A DNA stretch of 64,000 nt from Microbacterium sp. CFH 31415 (GCF_022538185.1 NZ_JAKYXC010000007.1:1-64000), one strand, 5' to 3'; shown: positions 25,134 through 34,168, counted from the stretch's first letter. Translations and numbers: made by a program. Notes: a model not told the origin generated them from the letters alone.

Positions 25134-26303
25134 TCAGTCGTCGGCGCGAACCCAGGCGCTCCCGGCCGCCGAGCTGCGCTCGACCGCATCGAGCACGCGC
25201 TGGACGTGCAGTCCGTCGTCGAACGACGGCCGCGGCTGCGTTCCTTCGTCGATCGCGGTGACGAAGTCGTACACCTGGTGCGAGAAGCCGTGCTCGTAGC
25301 CGAGCATATGACCGGTCGGCCACCAGGGGGCGAGGTAGGGGTGATCGTGCTCGGTGACGAGGATGCGCTGGAATCCGAGACCGGTCTCGGGCAGCGTCGC
25401 GTCGTAGAACTCGAGCTCGTTGAGACGCTCGAGGTCGAACGCGATCGCCCCCTTCGAGCCCGAGATCTCGATGCGCAGGGCGTTCTTGCGCCCCGTGCGG
25501 AAGCGGGTCGCCTCGAACGAGGCGAGCGCACCGGACTCCAGGCGACCGGTGAACAGTGCGACGTCGTCGACGGTGACCGTGCCGCGCTCGGCCGAGGCCG
25601 TTCCCGACAGGCCGATCCCCTCGCCGAGCAGCGGACGCTCCGATACCAGCGTCTCGAGGATGCCCGACACCGAGGTCACCCGCTGTCCGGTGATGTACTC
25701 GGTGAGGTCGATGGCGTGGGCGCCGATGTCGCCCAGCGCACCCGAACCGGCGAGGTCCTTGTCGAGGCGCCACGTCATCGGCCCCTCGGGATCCATGAGC
25801 CAGTCCTGCAGGTACTCCGCGCGCACCTGGCGGATCTCGCCGATGCGTCCGGCGGCGACGAGGTCGCGGGCGAACGTGGTCGCCGGAACCCGCCGGTAGG
25901 TGAAGCCGACCATCGAGCGGATGCCGCGAGCCGCCGCCGCGGTGGCGGCTGCGGCCATCGCCTCGGCCTCGGCGACGGAATTGGCGAGCGGCTTCTCGCA
26001 CAGGACGTGCTTGCCGGCTTCGAGCGCCGCGATGGCGATCTCGGCGTGCGTGTTGCCCGGGGTCACCACGTCGACGACGTCGATGTCGTCGCGGGCGATG
26101 ACCTCGCGCCAGTCGGTGGCGGACTCGGCCCAGCCCCATTTGCGGGCGGATGCCTCGACCGTGGCCGCATTGCGGCCCACGACGACGGTCATCTCGGGCT
26201 CGAGCGGAAGATCGAAGAAACGGGGGGCGACGCGCCAGCCCTGTGAGTGTGCGGCGCCCATGAAGCCGTGGCCGATCATGGCGATGCGGAGCGTCTCAGT
26301 CAA
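25134..26303 (-). CDS. Gfo/Idh/MocA-family oxidoreductase
   Basis: This 389-residue NAD(P)-dependent sugar or polyol dehydrogenase has an N-terminal Rossmann fold with IGHGFMGAAHS (residues about 9-19) and the family motif CEKPLANS (about residues 97-104). The C-terminal alpha/beta domain contains GDIGAHAIDLTEYITG with the substrate-binding Asp/His. It starts with TTG at 26303 behind AGAGGA; no ATG is available. It sits between the binding protein and the isomerase of the second sugar locus. Confidence 0.87.
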   Translation of the reverse strand: MTETLRIAMIGHGFMGAAHSQGWRVAPRFFDLPLEPEMTVVVGRNAATVEASARKWGWAESATDWREVIARDDIDVVDVVTPGNTHAEIAIAALEAGKHVLCEKPLANSVAEAEAMAAAATAAAARGIRSMVGFTYRRVPATTFARDLVAAGRIGEIRQVRAEYLQDWLMDPEGPMTWRLDKDLAGSGALGDIGAHAIDLTEYITGQRVTSVSGILETLVSERPLLGEGIGLSGTASAERGTVTVDDVALFTGRLESGALASFEATRFRTGRKNALRIEISGSKGAIAFDLERLNELEFYDATLPETGLGFQRILVTEHDHPYLAPWWPTGHMLGYEHGFSHQVYDFVTAIDEGTQPRPSFDDGLHVQRVLDAVERSSAAGSAWVRADD

Positions 26304-26336
26304 CGCGGTGTCCTCTCTCGGGAGGTGAGGCGCGGA

Positions 26337-26358
26337 GCGCCCGCCGGCAGGCGGGCGC
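26337..26358. terminator. Strong hairpin after the binding-protein gene
   Basis: GCGCCCGCC and GGCGGGCGC pair around a GGCA tetraloop, 22-43 bp downstream of the binding-protein stop on the minus strand. No U-tract follows. It may therefore stabilise the abundant binding-protein mRNA and lower readthrough into the dehydrogenase gene, as is common in sugar ABC operons. Confidence 0.6.
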
Positions 26359-26379
26359 CCCGCGGATCGGTCGTCTGGC

Positions 26380-27420
26380 TTACTCGAAGGAGAGGTCGAT
26401 GAACTCGTCGACGTTGTCCTTCGTGACGACGGGCGCGTCGAGCACGATGCGGTTCGGCACGCTGGGGGTGATGATGTCGCCGAGCGTCTTCTGCTGGGCG
26501 ACCAGGCGCGCGAGCGCGATGCCGTCGGCGGCCTGCGTCGACGGGTAGATGACCGTCGCCTTGAGCACCGTGTCGTCGGCTTCGATGGCCTCCATCGCCG
26601 AGCGGCTGCCGGCGCCGCCCATCATGAAGAACTCGTCGCGGCCCGCGGCGTCGATCGCGGCGAGCACGCCGATGCCCTGATCGTCATCGTGGTTCCAGAT
26701 GGCGTCGATCTGCGGGTTGGCCGAGAGCAGCTGCGAGGCCGCGGCCTCACCGCCGGCCACCGTGAAGTCGGCCGCGACGCGGGCGTCGACCTGCAGACCG
26801 CAGTCCTCGAGGGCGTCGGCGAAGCCCTGCGAGCGGTCCTGGGTCAGCGGCAGCGAGTCGATGCCGGCGATCTCGGCGACGAAGCCTTCTCCGCCGAGCT
26901 GCTCGCAGATGTAGGTGCCGGCGCTGACGCCCATGCCGTAGTTGTCGCCGAGGATCGTGGTGCGTGCGGCGAACGGGCTCGAGAACTCGCGGTCGACGTT
27001 GATGACCGGGATGCCCGCCTCCATCGCTGCGATCGCCGCTTCGGTGAGCGCCGCACCGTCGGTGGGCAGCAGCACGATGGCGTCGACTCCGTCGTTGACG
27101 AAAGTCTCGACGGCGGCGATCTGCGCGATCGGGTCGTTGGTCCCCTCCGCCACACGCAGCTCGACGTCGTCGAAGCTGTCGGCCGCGGCCTGCGCGCCCG
27201 AGTTGATGGCGCCGAGCCAGCCGTGGTCGGCGGCGGGCCCCGAGAAGCCGATGACGACAGTGTCGCCCGACTCGGCGTTCTCCTCGGTCGTGGTGCCCTG
27301 GTCGACGACGTCGTCCTCGTCGGCTCCGCCGCCCGTGCAGCCCGCGAGAAGACCGATGGCTGCGACGACCGCGGTGCCGGTCAGCACCAGCCGGGTGCGC
27401 GCCTTCAGGTGTGAGCGCAT
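26380..27420 (-). CDS. Ribose-type sugar ABC transporter substrate-binding lipoprotein
   Basis: This 346-residue periplasmic-binding-protein-like lipoprotein has its lipobox cysteine at residue 28 (LLAGC), an acidic linker, then a type I two-lobe sugar-binding domain (GFSGPAADHGWLGAINSGAQAAA; VDAIVLLPTDGAALTEAA; VINVDREF; IWNHDDDQGIGVLAAI). A textbook AAGGAGG site lies before the ATG at 27420. An upstream in-frame start at 27495 is rejected for lack of such a site. The gene diverges from its ATPase-permease genes, so the importer is split over two promoters. Confidence 0.92.
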   Translation of the reverse strand: MRSHLKARTRLVLTGTAVVAAIGLLAGCTGGGADEDDVVDQGTTTEENAESGDTVVIGFSGPAADHGWLGAINSGAQAAADSFDDVELRVAEGTNDPIAQIAAVETFVNDGVDAIVLLPTDGAALTEAAIAAMEAGIPVINVDREFSSPFAARTTILGDNYGMGVSAGTYICEQLGGEGFVAEIAGIDSLPLTQDRSQGFADALEDCGLQVDARVAADFTVAGGEAAASQLLSANPQIDAIWNHDDDQGIGVLAAIDAAGRDEFFMMGGAGSRSAMEAIEADDTVLKATVIYPSTQAADGIALARLVAQQKTLGDIITPSVPNRIVLDAPVVTKDNVDEFIDLSFE

Positions 27421-27688
27421 TGTTTCCTCCTTGAAATGTGATGCAGCTTCACAGCGTGGGCCGAGGGGGAAGCTGCCCGCACTCGAGGAGTCCACGCTGA
27501 CGAATCACACCGTAGCAGAAGTGCGAACTCGATTGGCATCTTTTGTTTTTCAACCGGCAGAAGTGCGTGAAGGTGCTGTGATCAGCAGAAGATCAGCCCA
27601 TTCATCCACTCGTCGATCTCCGCTAGCGGTCAGACGCTTTCCCATTCAGGTCTCGGCAACGAGCCGGTCGACGTGTTATGTTCTGCGA
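27421..27688. promoter_or_regulatory. Divergent promoter region of the second sugar importer
   Basis: This 268-bp stretch is noticeably AT-richer than its surroundings (TTTTGTTTTTCAAC near 27541). It carries a direct repeat, GCAGAAGTGCG, at 27515-27525 and 27557-27567, 42 bp (four helical turns) apart, plus TGATCAGCAGAAGATCA-like sequence near 27580. These are candidate operators for the ROK regulator encoded at 30440. No small gene is visible here. Confidence 0.5.
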
Positions 27689-29209
27689 GTGATCAAAGTT
27701 GACCATGAATCGGCATTACTCGACGTCCGAGGCGTGACGAAGTCCTTCGCCGGTGTCCGCGCGCTCCGCGGGGTCGACCTCAAGGTCCGTCCGGGAGAGG
27801 TCCACTGCATCCTCGGCCAGAACGGCGCCGGCAAGTCGACCCTCATCAAGGTCCTCGCGGGTGTGCACCGGCCCGACGACGGCGAGATCTCGTGGCTCGG
27901 CGCTTCCGTCGAGATCCCGAATCCGGAGTCCGCGATCGAACTGGGCATCGCGACGATGTACCAGGAGCTCGATGTCGTCGACGGGCTCACGATCGCCGAG
28001 AACATCTTCCTGGGGCACGAGCTCGCACGCGGGGGGTTCACGAAGCGCTCCGAGGCGGCGAAGCAGACCCGGGAGCTGCTGCGCCGACTCGGGCACCCGG
28101 GGCTCTCGCCGCACACTGAAGTGGGCAGCCTCAGTGCCGCCAACAAGCAGATCGTGAGCATGGCGCGCGCGCTGTCGCACGACATCAAGCTGATCATCAT
28201 GGACGAGCCGTCCGCCGTGCTCGACACCGAAGAGGTCAAGAACCTCTTCCATGTCGTGAAGGAGCTGACGTCCGAGGGCATCGCCGTGGTCTACATCACG
28301 CACCGGCTCGAAGAGATCCGCCAGATCGGCGACCGCATCACGGTGCTGAAGGACGGTCGCACCACCGCGGTCGGGCTGCCGGTCTCCGAGACCCCCACCT
28401 CCGAGCTCATCCGCCTGATGACGGGGCGCGAGATCGCCAACGTCTTCCCGCCCGCCGTCCCCGTGCCCGACGACGCGCCGACGGTGCTCGACGTTCGCGG
28501 ATTGGGGGTGACGGGCCTCTTCGACGACGTGTCCTTCACGGTGCGCGCCGGAGAGGTCGTCGGCCTGGCCGGGCTCGTCGGCTCGGGCCGGTCCGAGATC
28601 CTCGAGACGGTGTACGGCGCCCGCCGCGCCACGTCGGGCTCGGTCGCCGTGGGAGGCAAGACGCTCCGCCGCGGCTCGGTGGTGCACGCCGTCCGCGCCG
28701 GCGTCGGGCTCTCCCCCGAGGAGCGCAAGAGCCAGGGACTGGTGCTCGACGAGCCGATCTTCGTGAACGTCACGCTCTCGTCGATGTCGCGCTTCGCCAA
28801 GGCCGGCTTCCTCGATGAGCGCAGCGAGCGCAGGATCACGCGCGAGCAGATCGACGCGCTGGAGCTGCGGCCTGCCGACCCCGACCGCGCGGCGATGACT
28901 CTGTCGGGCGGCAATCAGCAGAAGATCCTGCTCGCCCGCTGGCTTGTGCACGGCACGCGCGTGCTGCTGCTCGATGAGCCCACCCGCGGCGTCGACGTCG
29001 GCGCCCGGGCCGAGATCTACACCCTGATCCGGCGCCTCGCCGCAGCCGGCAACGCCGTGGTGATCGTCTCGAGCGAGATCGAGGAGGTGCTCGGCCTCGC
29101 CGACACCGTCCTGGTGATCGCCGAGGGCCGCGTGCTCCAGACCCTTCCCGCCTCCCAGATCGACGAGCACGGTGTGCTCGATCTCGTCATGAAAGGAACC
29201 GCCGCGTGA
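27689..29209 (+). CDS. Sugar ABC transporter ATP-binding protein, double-domain (RbsA-like)
   Basis: This 506-residue protein has two fused nucleotide-binding domains. The first has Walker A GQNGAGKST and an atypical signature region (LSAANKQIVSMARAL) with Walker B LIIMDEPSAVLD. The second has a degenerate Walker A (GLVGSGRSE) with a full LSGGNQQK signature and DEPTRGVDVG. This asymmetry is normal for the RbsA/MglA/XylG class. The GTG at 27689 is chosen because the protein family begins there. Its stop overlaps the permease GTG (GTGA). Confidence 0.93.
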   Translation: MIKVDHESALLDVRGVTKSFAGVRALRGVDLKVRPGEVHCILGQNGAGKSTLIKVLAGVHRPDDGEISWLGASVEIPNPESAIELGIATMYQELDVVDGLTIAENIFLGHELARGGFTKRSEAAKQTRELLRRLGHPGLSPHTEVGSLSAANKQIVSMARALSHDIKLIIMDEPSAVLDTEEVKNLFHVVKELTSEGIAVVYITHRLEEIRQIGDRITVLKDGRTTAVGLPVSETPTSELIRLMTGREIANVFPPAVPVPDDAPTVLDVRGLGVTGLFDDVSFTVRAGEVVGLAGLVGSGRSEILETVYGARRATSGSVAVGGKTLRRGSVVHAVRAGVGLSPEERKSQGLVLDEPIFVNVTLSSMSRFAKAGFLDERSERRITREQIDALELRPADPDRAAMTLSGGNQQKILLARWLVHGTRVLLLDEPTRGVDVGARAEIYTLIRRLAAAGNAVVIVSSEIEEVLGLADTVLVIAEGRVLQTLPASQIDEHGVLDLVMKGTAA

Positions 29210-30315
29210 GCGAGTCCGCAGAACTCAATGGGGCTCCGCCCCGCACCCCCGGCGCGCAAGCACGGCCGCTCGGCACCGACGCCGTGCCGACGTCGAGCGA
29301 GGCACCGCCTCCCGCCGGAGCACCCGAGAAGTCCGACAAGTCGGCCCTCCAGCGCATCCTGTCCGGCTCGGTGGGCCGCAACCTCGGCCTCGTCGCCGCC
29401 CTTCTGGTGCTCATCATCGTCGGCGCCGCCACCGCGCCCGACACCTTCCTGACGGTGAGCAACACGCTGACGATCCTGCGCCAGGCGTCGATCATCGGCG
29501 TGGTCAGCATCGGCATGACCTTGGTGATCATCTCGGGCGGCATCGACCTGTCGGTCGGGTCGGTGATCGGTCTCGCGTCCGTCGTGGCGACTCTCGCCGC
29601 CGTGCAGGACCTCGCCGATCAGATCCACTGGGTGCTGATGATCCTGCTCGCGCTGCTGGTCGGCCTGGGCGCGGGTCTCATCAACGGCATCATCATCGCC
29701 TACGGCAAGGTGGTCGCCTTCATGGCGACCCTCGCGATGCTGGTGGCGGCACGCGGTCTCGCCGAGATCCTCGCCGAGCGGCGCACGCTGCAGGTCGGCG
29801 ACCGCGACCTCATCAACTTCCTCAACGCCGACCTCATCGGCGTCGACATGCTGATCTGGATCTTCGCGATCGTGGCCGCTCTCGGCTGGGTCATCCTCAA
29901 CCGCACCACGTTCGGCCGTCGCACCGTCGCCATCGGCGGCAACCGCGAGGCCGCGCGCCTCGCGGGCATCAACGTCAAGCGGCACACCATGTGGCTGTAC
30001 GCCATCGCGGGCCTGTGCGCCGGCATCGCCGCCGTGATGTACCTCGGGCGCACCACCGCCGGCACCTCGACGCACGGCACGCTCCTCGAGCTCGACGCCA
30101 TCGCAGCCGTCGTCGTCGGCGGCACCCTCCTCGTGGGCGGACGAGGAACCATCACCGGCACCGTCTTCGGCGTGCTCATCTTCGCGACCCTGACGAACGT
30201 GTTCGTGCAGAACAACCTGAACTCGTCTGCGCAGGCCGTCGTGAAGGGCATCATCATCGTCGTCGCCGTGCTGCTGCAGCAGCGGTTCGCGAAGCCGACC
30301 GGACGAGCGACCTGA
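29206..30315 (+). CDS. Sugar ABC transporter permease, RbsC-like
   Basis: This 369-residue permease has about nine to ten membrane segments after an unusually long polar Pro/Ala-rich N-terminus of about 60 residues. Family motifs are VSIGMTLVIISGGIDLSVGS, NREAARLAGINVKRH and GRGTITGTVFGVLIFATLTN. The GTG start overlaps the ATPase stop. A large hairpin follows immediately. Confidence 0.92.
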   Translation: MSESAELNGAPPRTPGAQARPLGTDAVPTSSEAPPPAGAPEKSDKSALQRILSGSVGRNLGLVAALLVLIIVGAATAPDTFLTVSNTLTILRQASIIGVVSIGMTLVIISGGIDLSVGSVIGLASVVATLAAVQDLADQIHWVLMILLALLVGLGAGLINGIIIAYGKVVAFMATLAMLVAARGLAEILAERRTLQVGDRDLINFLNADLIGVDMLIWIFAIVAALGWVILNRTTFGRRTVAIGGNREAARLAGINVKRHTMWLYAIAGLCAGIAAVMYLGRTTAGTSTHGTLLELDAIAAVVVGGTLLVGGRGTITGTVFGVLIFATLTNVFVQNNLNSSAQAVVKGIIIVVAVLLQQRFAKPTGRAT

Positions 30316-30319
30316 GCGG

Positions 30320-30376
30320 ATGCCGCGGCCCGGCGCCGTCCACTTCGGACGATCGCGTCGCGCCGGGCCGCGGCAT
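30320..30376. terminator. Terminator between the permease and ROK regulator genes
   Basis: A perfect 17-bp stem (ATGCCGCGGCCCGGCGC and its complement) with a 23-nt loop starts 5 bp after the permease stop. It is followed by CCCGTTGAAAG and lacks a long U-tract. It should uncouple the ROK gene from the transport operon. The arms again contain the GGATGCCGCGG word. Confidence 0.75.
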
Positions 30377-30439
30377 CCCGTTGAAAGTCATCGGACTTCG
30401 GCGCCTTCTCGGCCGCCGATAAACTGGAATGTGGCGAAA

Positions 30440-31618
30440 ATGAGCATCGAAACGGCCCCGAACGTGTCGGGGGTCAGTCAGCTCTTCCAGCTTCTGCGCG
30501 ATGGTGTCCCTCGCACGCGTGCCGAGCTGGCGAAGTCGACCGGTCTCGCGCGCTCGACCATCGCAGCGCGGGTCGACGAGCTCATGCGGATGGGCCTCAT
30601 CACACCGATCGCCGAGTCGGTGTCGACCGGTGGTCGCCCACCCTCGCAGTTCGCTCTGAACCCCAGCGCCCGTCTCGTGCTCGCCGCCGACATCGGCGCC
30701 TCGCACGCCACGCTCGCGGTGACCGACCTCGCGGGCAGCATCGTCGCCGAGCACGGCGAGCCCCTCGACGTCTCGCTCGGCCCGGTGCCGGTGCTCACGT
30801 GGCTCGTCGACAACGCCGTGGCGCTGCTCGAGCGCATCGGCCGCTCGACCGACGACGTCGCCGCCATCGGCGTCGGCATCCCCGGGCCCGTCGAGCACTC
30901 GACCGGGCAGCCGGTGAACCCGCCCATCATGCCGGGCTGGGACCGCTTCGACGTGCCCGGCTGGGTTCAGCAGCACCTCGATGTGCCTGTCCTCGTCGAC
31001 AACGACGTGAACATCATGGCGCTCGGCGAGCGCGCGGCCGCCTACCCCGGCGTCGAGCACCTCATGTTCGTGAAGGTCGCAACCGGCATCGGCGCGGGCG
31101 TCATCTCAGGCGGCGCGCTGCAGCGCGGTGCCCAGGGCATCGCGGGCGACATCGGGCATGTGCGCGTGGCCCGCGGGGCGGGCGTGCCGTGCCACTGCGG
31201 AAACCAGGGCTGCCTCGAGGCATTGGCGTCCGGCCCCGCGATCGCCCGCGCCCTGCGCGCCCAGGGCGTGCCGGCTGAGAACGGCAACGACGTCATCGAC
31301 CTCGTCAAGCGCGGCAACATCGACGCCATCCAGGCCGTGCGCCAGGCCGGCCGCGACATCGGCGAGGTGCTGACGACCTGCGTGAGCCTCGTGAACCCGT
31401 CGGTGATCGCGATCGGCGGGTCGATGGCCCGCGTCGGCGAGCACCTCATCGCAGGTGTGCGCGAGGTCGTCTACACCCGGTCGATCCCCCTGGCGACCGA
31501 GCACCTGTCGATCGTGCAGTCTGCGGCCGCCCAGAACGCGGGCGTGCTCGGGGCGAGCGTGCTCGCGATCGAGCACGCGCTCTCGCCCGAGACCCTCAGC
31601 TCGCTGGTCTCCGCCTAG
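30440..31618 (+). CDS. ROK-family transcriptional regulator
   Basis: This 392-residue protein has an N-terminal winged helix (LFQLLRDGVPRTRAELAKSTGLARSTIAARVDEL region) fused to a ROK kinase-like sugar domain. It has GVGIPGPVEH, DNDVNIMALGE and the zinc-type motif CHCGNQGCLE. It is a likely repressor or activator of the adjoining ABC/dehydrogenase genes, with the sugar as ligand. ATG at 30440 is used; a GTG three codons earlier (30431) is possible. The last 23 bp overlap the convergent transporter gene. Confidence 0.9.
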   Translation: MSIETAPNVSGVSQLFQLLRDGVPRTRAELAKSTGLARSTIAARVDELMRMGLITPIAESVSTGGRPPSQFALNPSARLVLAADIGASHATLAVTDLAGSIVAEHGEPLDVSLGPVPVLTWLVDNAVALLERIGRSTDDVAAIGVGIPGPVEHSTGQPVNPPIMPGWDRFDVPGWVQQHLDVPVLVDNDVNIMALGERAAAYPGVEHLMFVKVATGIGAGVISGGALQRGAQGIAGDIGHVRVARGAGVPCHCGNQGCLEALASGPAIARALRAQGVPAENGNDVIDLVKRGNIDAIQAVRQAGRDIGEVLTTCVSLVNPSVIAIGGSMARVGEHLIAGVREVVYTRSIPLATEHLSIVQSAAAQNAGVLGASVLAIEHALSPETLSSLVSA

Positions 31619-32615
31619 CAGGCGGAGACGTATCGGCGGCTGCCTCGTCGGCGTCGCCGCGCGACGCCTCGTCGGGCAACTCGGTCACGGGGATCACCAC
31701 GACGTCCTGCATCTTCCAGTCGAGGTCGGCGAGAGCGCTGCGCGCCGCCTCGATGCGCGCGAGCGAGACCTTCGCCCGGTTCGGGACCACGAACGCCTCG
31801 ACGTGGAACACCTGGCCCATGTCGCGGATGCGCACCGCCGCGTCGCGCACCCACGGCTGGGTCTCCAGCGCCGCCACGATACGTCCGTGGAGCGGATGCC
31901 GCCCCTCGTCGTCGTGCGTACGTGCGCGCTGGTCGATCAGATCGAGCACGGCGGACTTGGAGTTCCGCCAGCCGTCGTGAACGATGCCGACCGAGATGAA
32001 CAGTGCGGCCACGCCGTCGAGCCACCAGAGGCCGATGCCGATGCCGAGCACACCGACGATCGCGGCGACCGTGGTCGTCCAGTCGGCCTTCGCCATGTCG
32101 GCATCGGTGTAGAGCACCTTGTTGTGGAGGACCGGAGCGAGCTTGGCCTTCGCCGGGCCGTAGATGAAGGGCCCGACGGTGATGAGCGCCATCGCGCCCA
32201 CCATGAACCACCCGAGCCACACCGTCTGGCCGAACACCCGGACGGTGCCGATCGCGGGGTGCTCCTGCCGGACGAGGCCGAGGAGCGCCTCGACGGCGAG
32301 ATTGCCGCCGACGGCCAGGAGGGCGACGCCGGCGACCAGGTGCCCGACGCCCATCGCGCGGTGCAGGCCGTACGGATACTTCCGCGTCGGTCGTCGGCGG
32401 ATGACGAGGAGTGCGACGAGGAACGAGATCTGCGGGATGAGCGACAGCATGTCCTCGATCCAGGCGGTCTTCATCGCCTGAGATCCGCCGACGACGAGCG
32501 CGATGATCGCGATCGTGACGATCGTGTAGCCGATCGTGAACCACTCCCAGCGAATGGCCTTGCGCAGCGCCTCCTGCTGCTCGGCGGGAAGATCGGTGCG
32601 GCCCATCGACCTCAT
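31596..32615 (-). CDS. Cation diffusion facilitator-like transporter
   Basis: This 339-residue membrane protein has five to six helices of the CDF/cation-efflux fold (ALVVGGSQAMKTAWIEDMLSLIPQISFLVALLVI, then YTDADMAKADWTTTVAAIVGVLGIGIGLWWLDG) and a cytoplasmic ferredoxin-like C-terminal domain. Metal-site positions read ED/DADMAKAD rather than the usual HxxxD pair, so the metal may differ from zinc. The ATG overlaps the stop of the lipoprotein gene (ATGA), and a GGGAGGTG site lies inside that gene. Confidence 0.85.
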   Translation of the reverse strand: MRSMGRTDLPAEQQEALRKAIRWEWFTIGYTIVTIAIIALVVGGSQAMKTAWIEDMLSLIPQISFLVALLVIRRRPTRKYPYGLHRAMGVGHLVAGVALLAVGGNLAVEALLGLVRQEHPAIGTVRVFGQTVWLGWFMVGAMALITVGPFIYGPAKAKLAPVLHNKVLYTDADMAKADWTTTVAAIVGVLGIGIGLWWLDGVAALFISVGIVHDGWRNSKSAVLDLIDQRARTHDDEGRHPLHGRIVAALETQPWVRDAAVRIRDMGQVFHVEAFVVPNRAKVSLARIEAARSALADLDWKMQDVVVIPVTELPDEASRGDADEAAADTSPPARRRPAS

Positions 32616-33133
32616 CGCGACACCTCCCGGTCGAGGTACGTCTCCAGGGCCGCCTGCAGACCGTTCTCGCCGAGCGGCAGCAGCACGGCCACGTCGGCGT
32701 CACCGGAACCGGGGATGCCCGGATACCCGCGGGTCACCGACACGCGATCCGCCCACGGCGTCGCGGCGGTGATGCCTCCGATCGCGAGATCGAGGGATCC
32801 TTCCTCCAGGTCGGCGACGAGGTCCTCCTCGCTGTCCACCGACCACTCCACGGTCGCATCGTGCTCGCGCGCGAAGCCCTCGATGAGGTCGGCGAGCGCC
32901 CCGTCGACGTCGGTGCCGTCCACGACGACGAGGTCTCCGCTCGGGGAGGCGCCGACTCGCAGTTGGCCGCCGGTGATGCGGTCGAGCGTGCCGTCGGGGT
33001 CGCTCGGGATCTCGAGTCCGCACCCCGTGAGCGTCGTGACACTCGCGGCGAGGGCGACCGCGAGTGCAGCTCGTGCCGCTCGCGAGAGGCTCGTCGCCGT
33101 GCGACGAGCCTCTCGAGAGCGGCGGCCGATCAC
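32612..33133 (-). CDS. Half-length binding-protein-like (SBP_bac_3) lipoprotein
   Basis: This 173-residue lipoprotein has its lipobox cysteine at about 38 (LTGC). The remaining 135 residues resemble lobe 1 of amino-acid binding proteins (GQLRVGASPSGDLVVVDG, ALADLIEGFAREHDATVEW, LEEGSLDLAIGGITAATPWADRVSVTRGY). It then ends soon after where lobe 2 should begin; full members have about 250 or more residues. The GTG start overlaps the SDR stop and its stop overlaps the CDF gene. With no ABC permease nearby, it may serve the CDF transporter as a surface partner rather than an ABC importer. Confidence 0.75.
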   Translation of the reverse strand: MIGRRSREARRTATSLSRAARAALAVALAASVTTLTGCGLEIPSDPDGTLDRITGGQLRVGASPSGDLVVVDGTDVDGALADLIEGFAREHDATVEWSVDSEEDLVADLEEGSLDLAIGGITAATPWADRVSVTRGYPGIPGSGDADVAVLLPLGENGLQAALETYLDREVSR

Positions 33134-34026
33134 AGCGGCTTGCCTCCGGTGACCGGGAGCACGGCTCCCGACACGTACGACGCGGCCTCGGAGGCGAGGT
33201 AGACGTAGGCGCCGGCGAGTTCGGCGGGCTGGCCCGGCCGGCCGAGCGGCGTATCGGTGCCGAAGGTGGCGATGCGCTCGGCGTCCCATCCCGTCGCGGG
33301 AATCAGGGGGGTCCAGATCGGACCGGGCGCCACCGCGTTCACACGGATGCCCTTCTCACCGAGCTCTTCGGCGAGCGCCTTGACGAACGCGACCTGAGCC
33401 GCTTTGGTCATCGCGTAGTCGATGAGCCCGGGCGAGGGATTGAACGCCTGCACCGACGACGTCACGATGATCGAGCTGCCCGCCGTCAGCTGCGGCACGG
33501 CCTGGCGTGCGGTGTAGAGCATGCCGTACAGGTTGGTGCGGAAGACGCGGTCGAACTCCGCGGTCTCGAGCGTCTCGAGGCTGTCACGATCCTTCTGGTA
33601 TGCCGCGTTGAGCACCACGATGTCCAGCCCGCCGAGCGCCTTCACCGCATCATCGACGATCGACGTCGCGAAGCCCTCGTCGCGGATGTCGCCGGCGAAA
33701 GCGGCGCCGGTGCGCCCGGCATCCTTCACGAGCGCGATCGTCGTGTCGGCGTCCTTCTGCTCCTCCGGCATGTGGACGATGGCCACGTCAGCCCCTTCGC
33801 GCGCGAACGCGATCGCGACAGCCCGGCCGATGCCCGAATCACCGCCCGTGATGAGCGCCTTGCGACCCTTCAGACGATCGCCGCCGACATAGGAGTCCTC
33901 GCCGTGGTCGGGTTCGGGGCGCGTCTCGTCGGTGAGGCCCGGCTGCTCCTGCTCCTGGGCGGGGAAATCGCCCTCCGGGTGCTTGTCGCGCGGGTCGGTC
34001 TGGGTGTCGGTGTTCGTGTCGGTCAT
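33130..34026 (-). CDS. Short-chain dehydrogenase/reductase, YhxC/YghA-like
   Basis: This 298-residue NAD(P)-dependent SDR has a polar N-terminal extension of about 45 residues (Asp/Glu/Gln-rich, containing FPAQEQEQPG). The Rossmann motif TGGDSGIGRAVA, NAAYQ, active-site Ser and YAMTKAA (Tyr-x-x-x-Lys) follow, then PGPIWTPLIP. The tail with PAQ.Q..PG is typical of the general-stress-type SDRs such as YghA. ATG at 34026 follows AAAGGAG. Its stop overlaps the lipoprotein GTG. Confidence 0.9.
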   Translation of the reverse strand: MTDTNTDTQTDPRDKHPEGDFPAQEQEQPGLTDETRPEPDHGEDSYVGGDRLKGRKALITGGDSGIGRAVAIAFAREGADVAIVHMPEEQKDADTTIALVKDAGRTGAAFAGDIRDEGFATSIVDDAVKALGGLDIVVLNAAYQKDRDSLETLETAEFDRVFRTNLYGMLYTARQAVPQLTAGSSIIVTSSVQAFNPSPGLIDYAMTKAAQVAFVKALAEELGEKGIRVNAVAPGPIWTPLIPATGWDAERIATFGTDTPLGRPGQPAELAGAYVYLASEAASYVSGAVLPVTGGKPL

Positions 34027-34108
34027 CGCTGCGCTCCTTTCCATGACATCGACGGTAGGAACCATCCGCCTGCGCGGGGAGGGGCTTGACGGACCACGAG
34101 GTATGACC

Positions 34109-34138
34109 GAGCGGATGGCGCGGCCGCAGCATCCGCTC
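34109..34138. terminator. Terminator downstream of the CDGSH gene
   Basis: GAGCGGATG pairs with CATCCGCTC around an inner GCGGCCGC palindrome, 31-60 bp after the CDGSH stop codon on the minus strand. It separates the diiron/CDGSH pair from the SDR promoter. Confidence 0.65.
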
Positions 34139-34168
34139 GATTGCCGGGGCCGCGCCTCCACTCGGGGG

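Noticed and set aside
32612-33133. Reading the short binding-protein-like gene as a pseudogene
   Set aside because: Its start and stop both form precise 4-nt overlaps with neighbours, the lipobox is intact and no frameshifted lobe-2 remnant is seen. It looks like a genuine short gene.
31455-33152. A 565-codon plus-strand frame opposite the CDF and lipoprotein genes
   Set aside because: It runs antisense to three overlapping real genes and its translation is Arg/Asp/His-rich with no recognisable fold.
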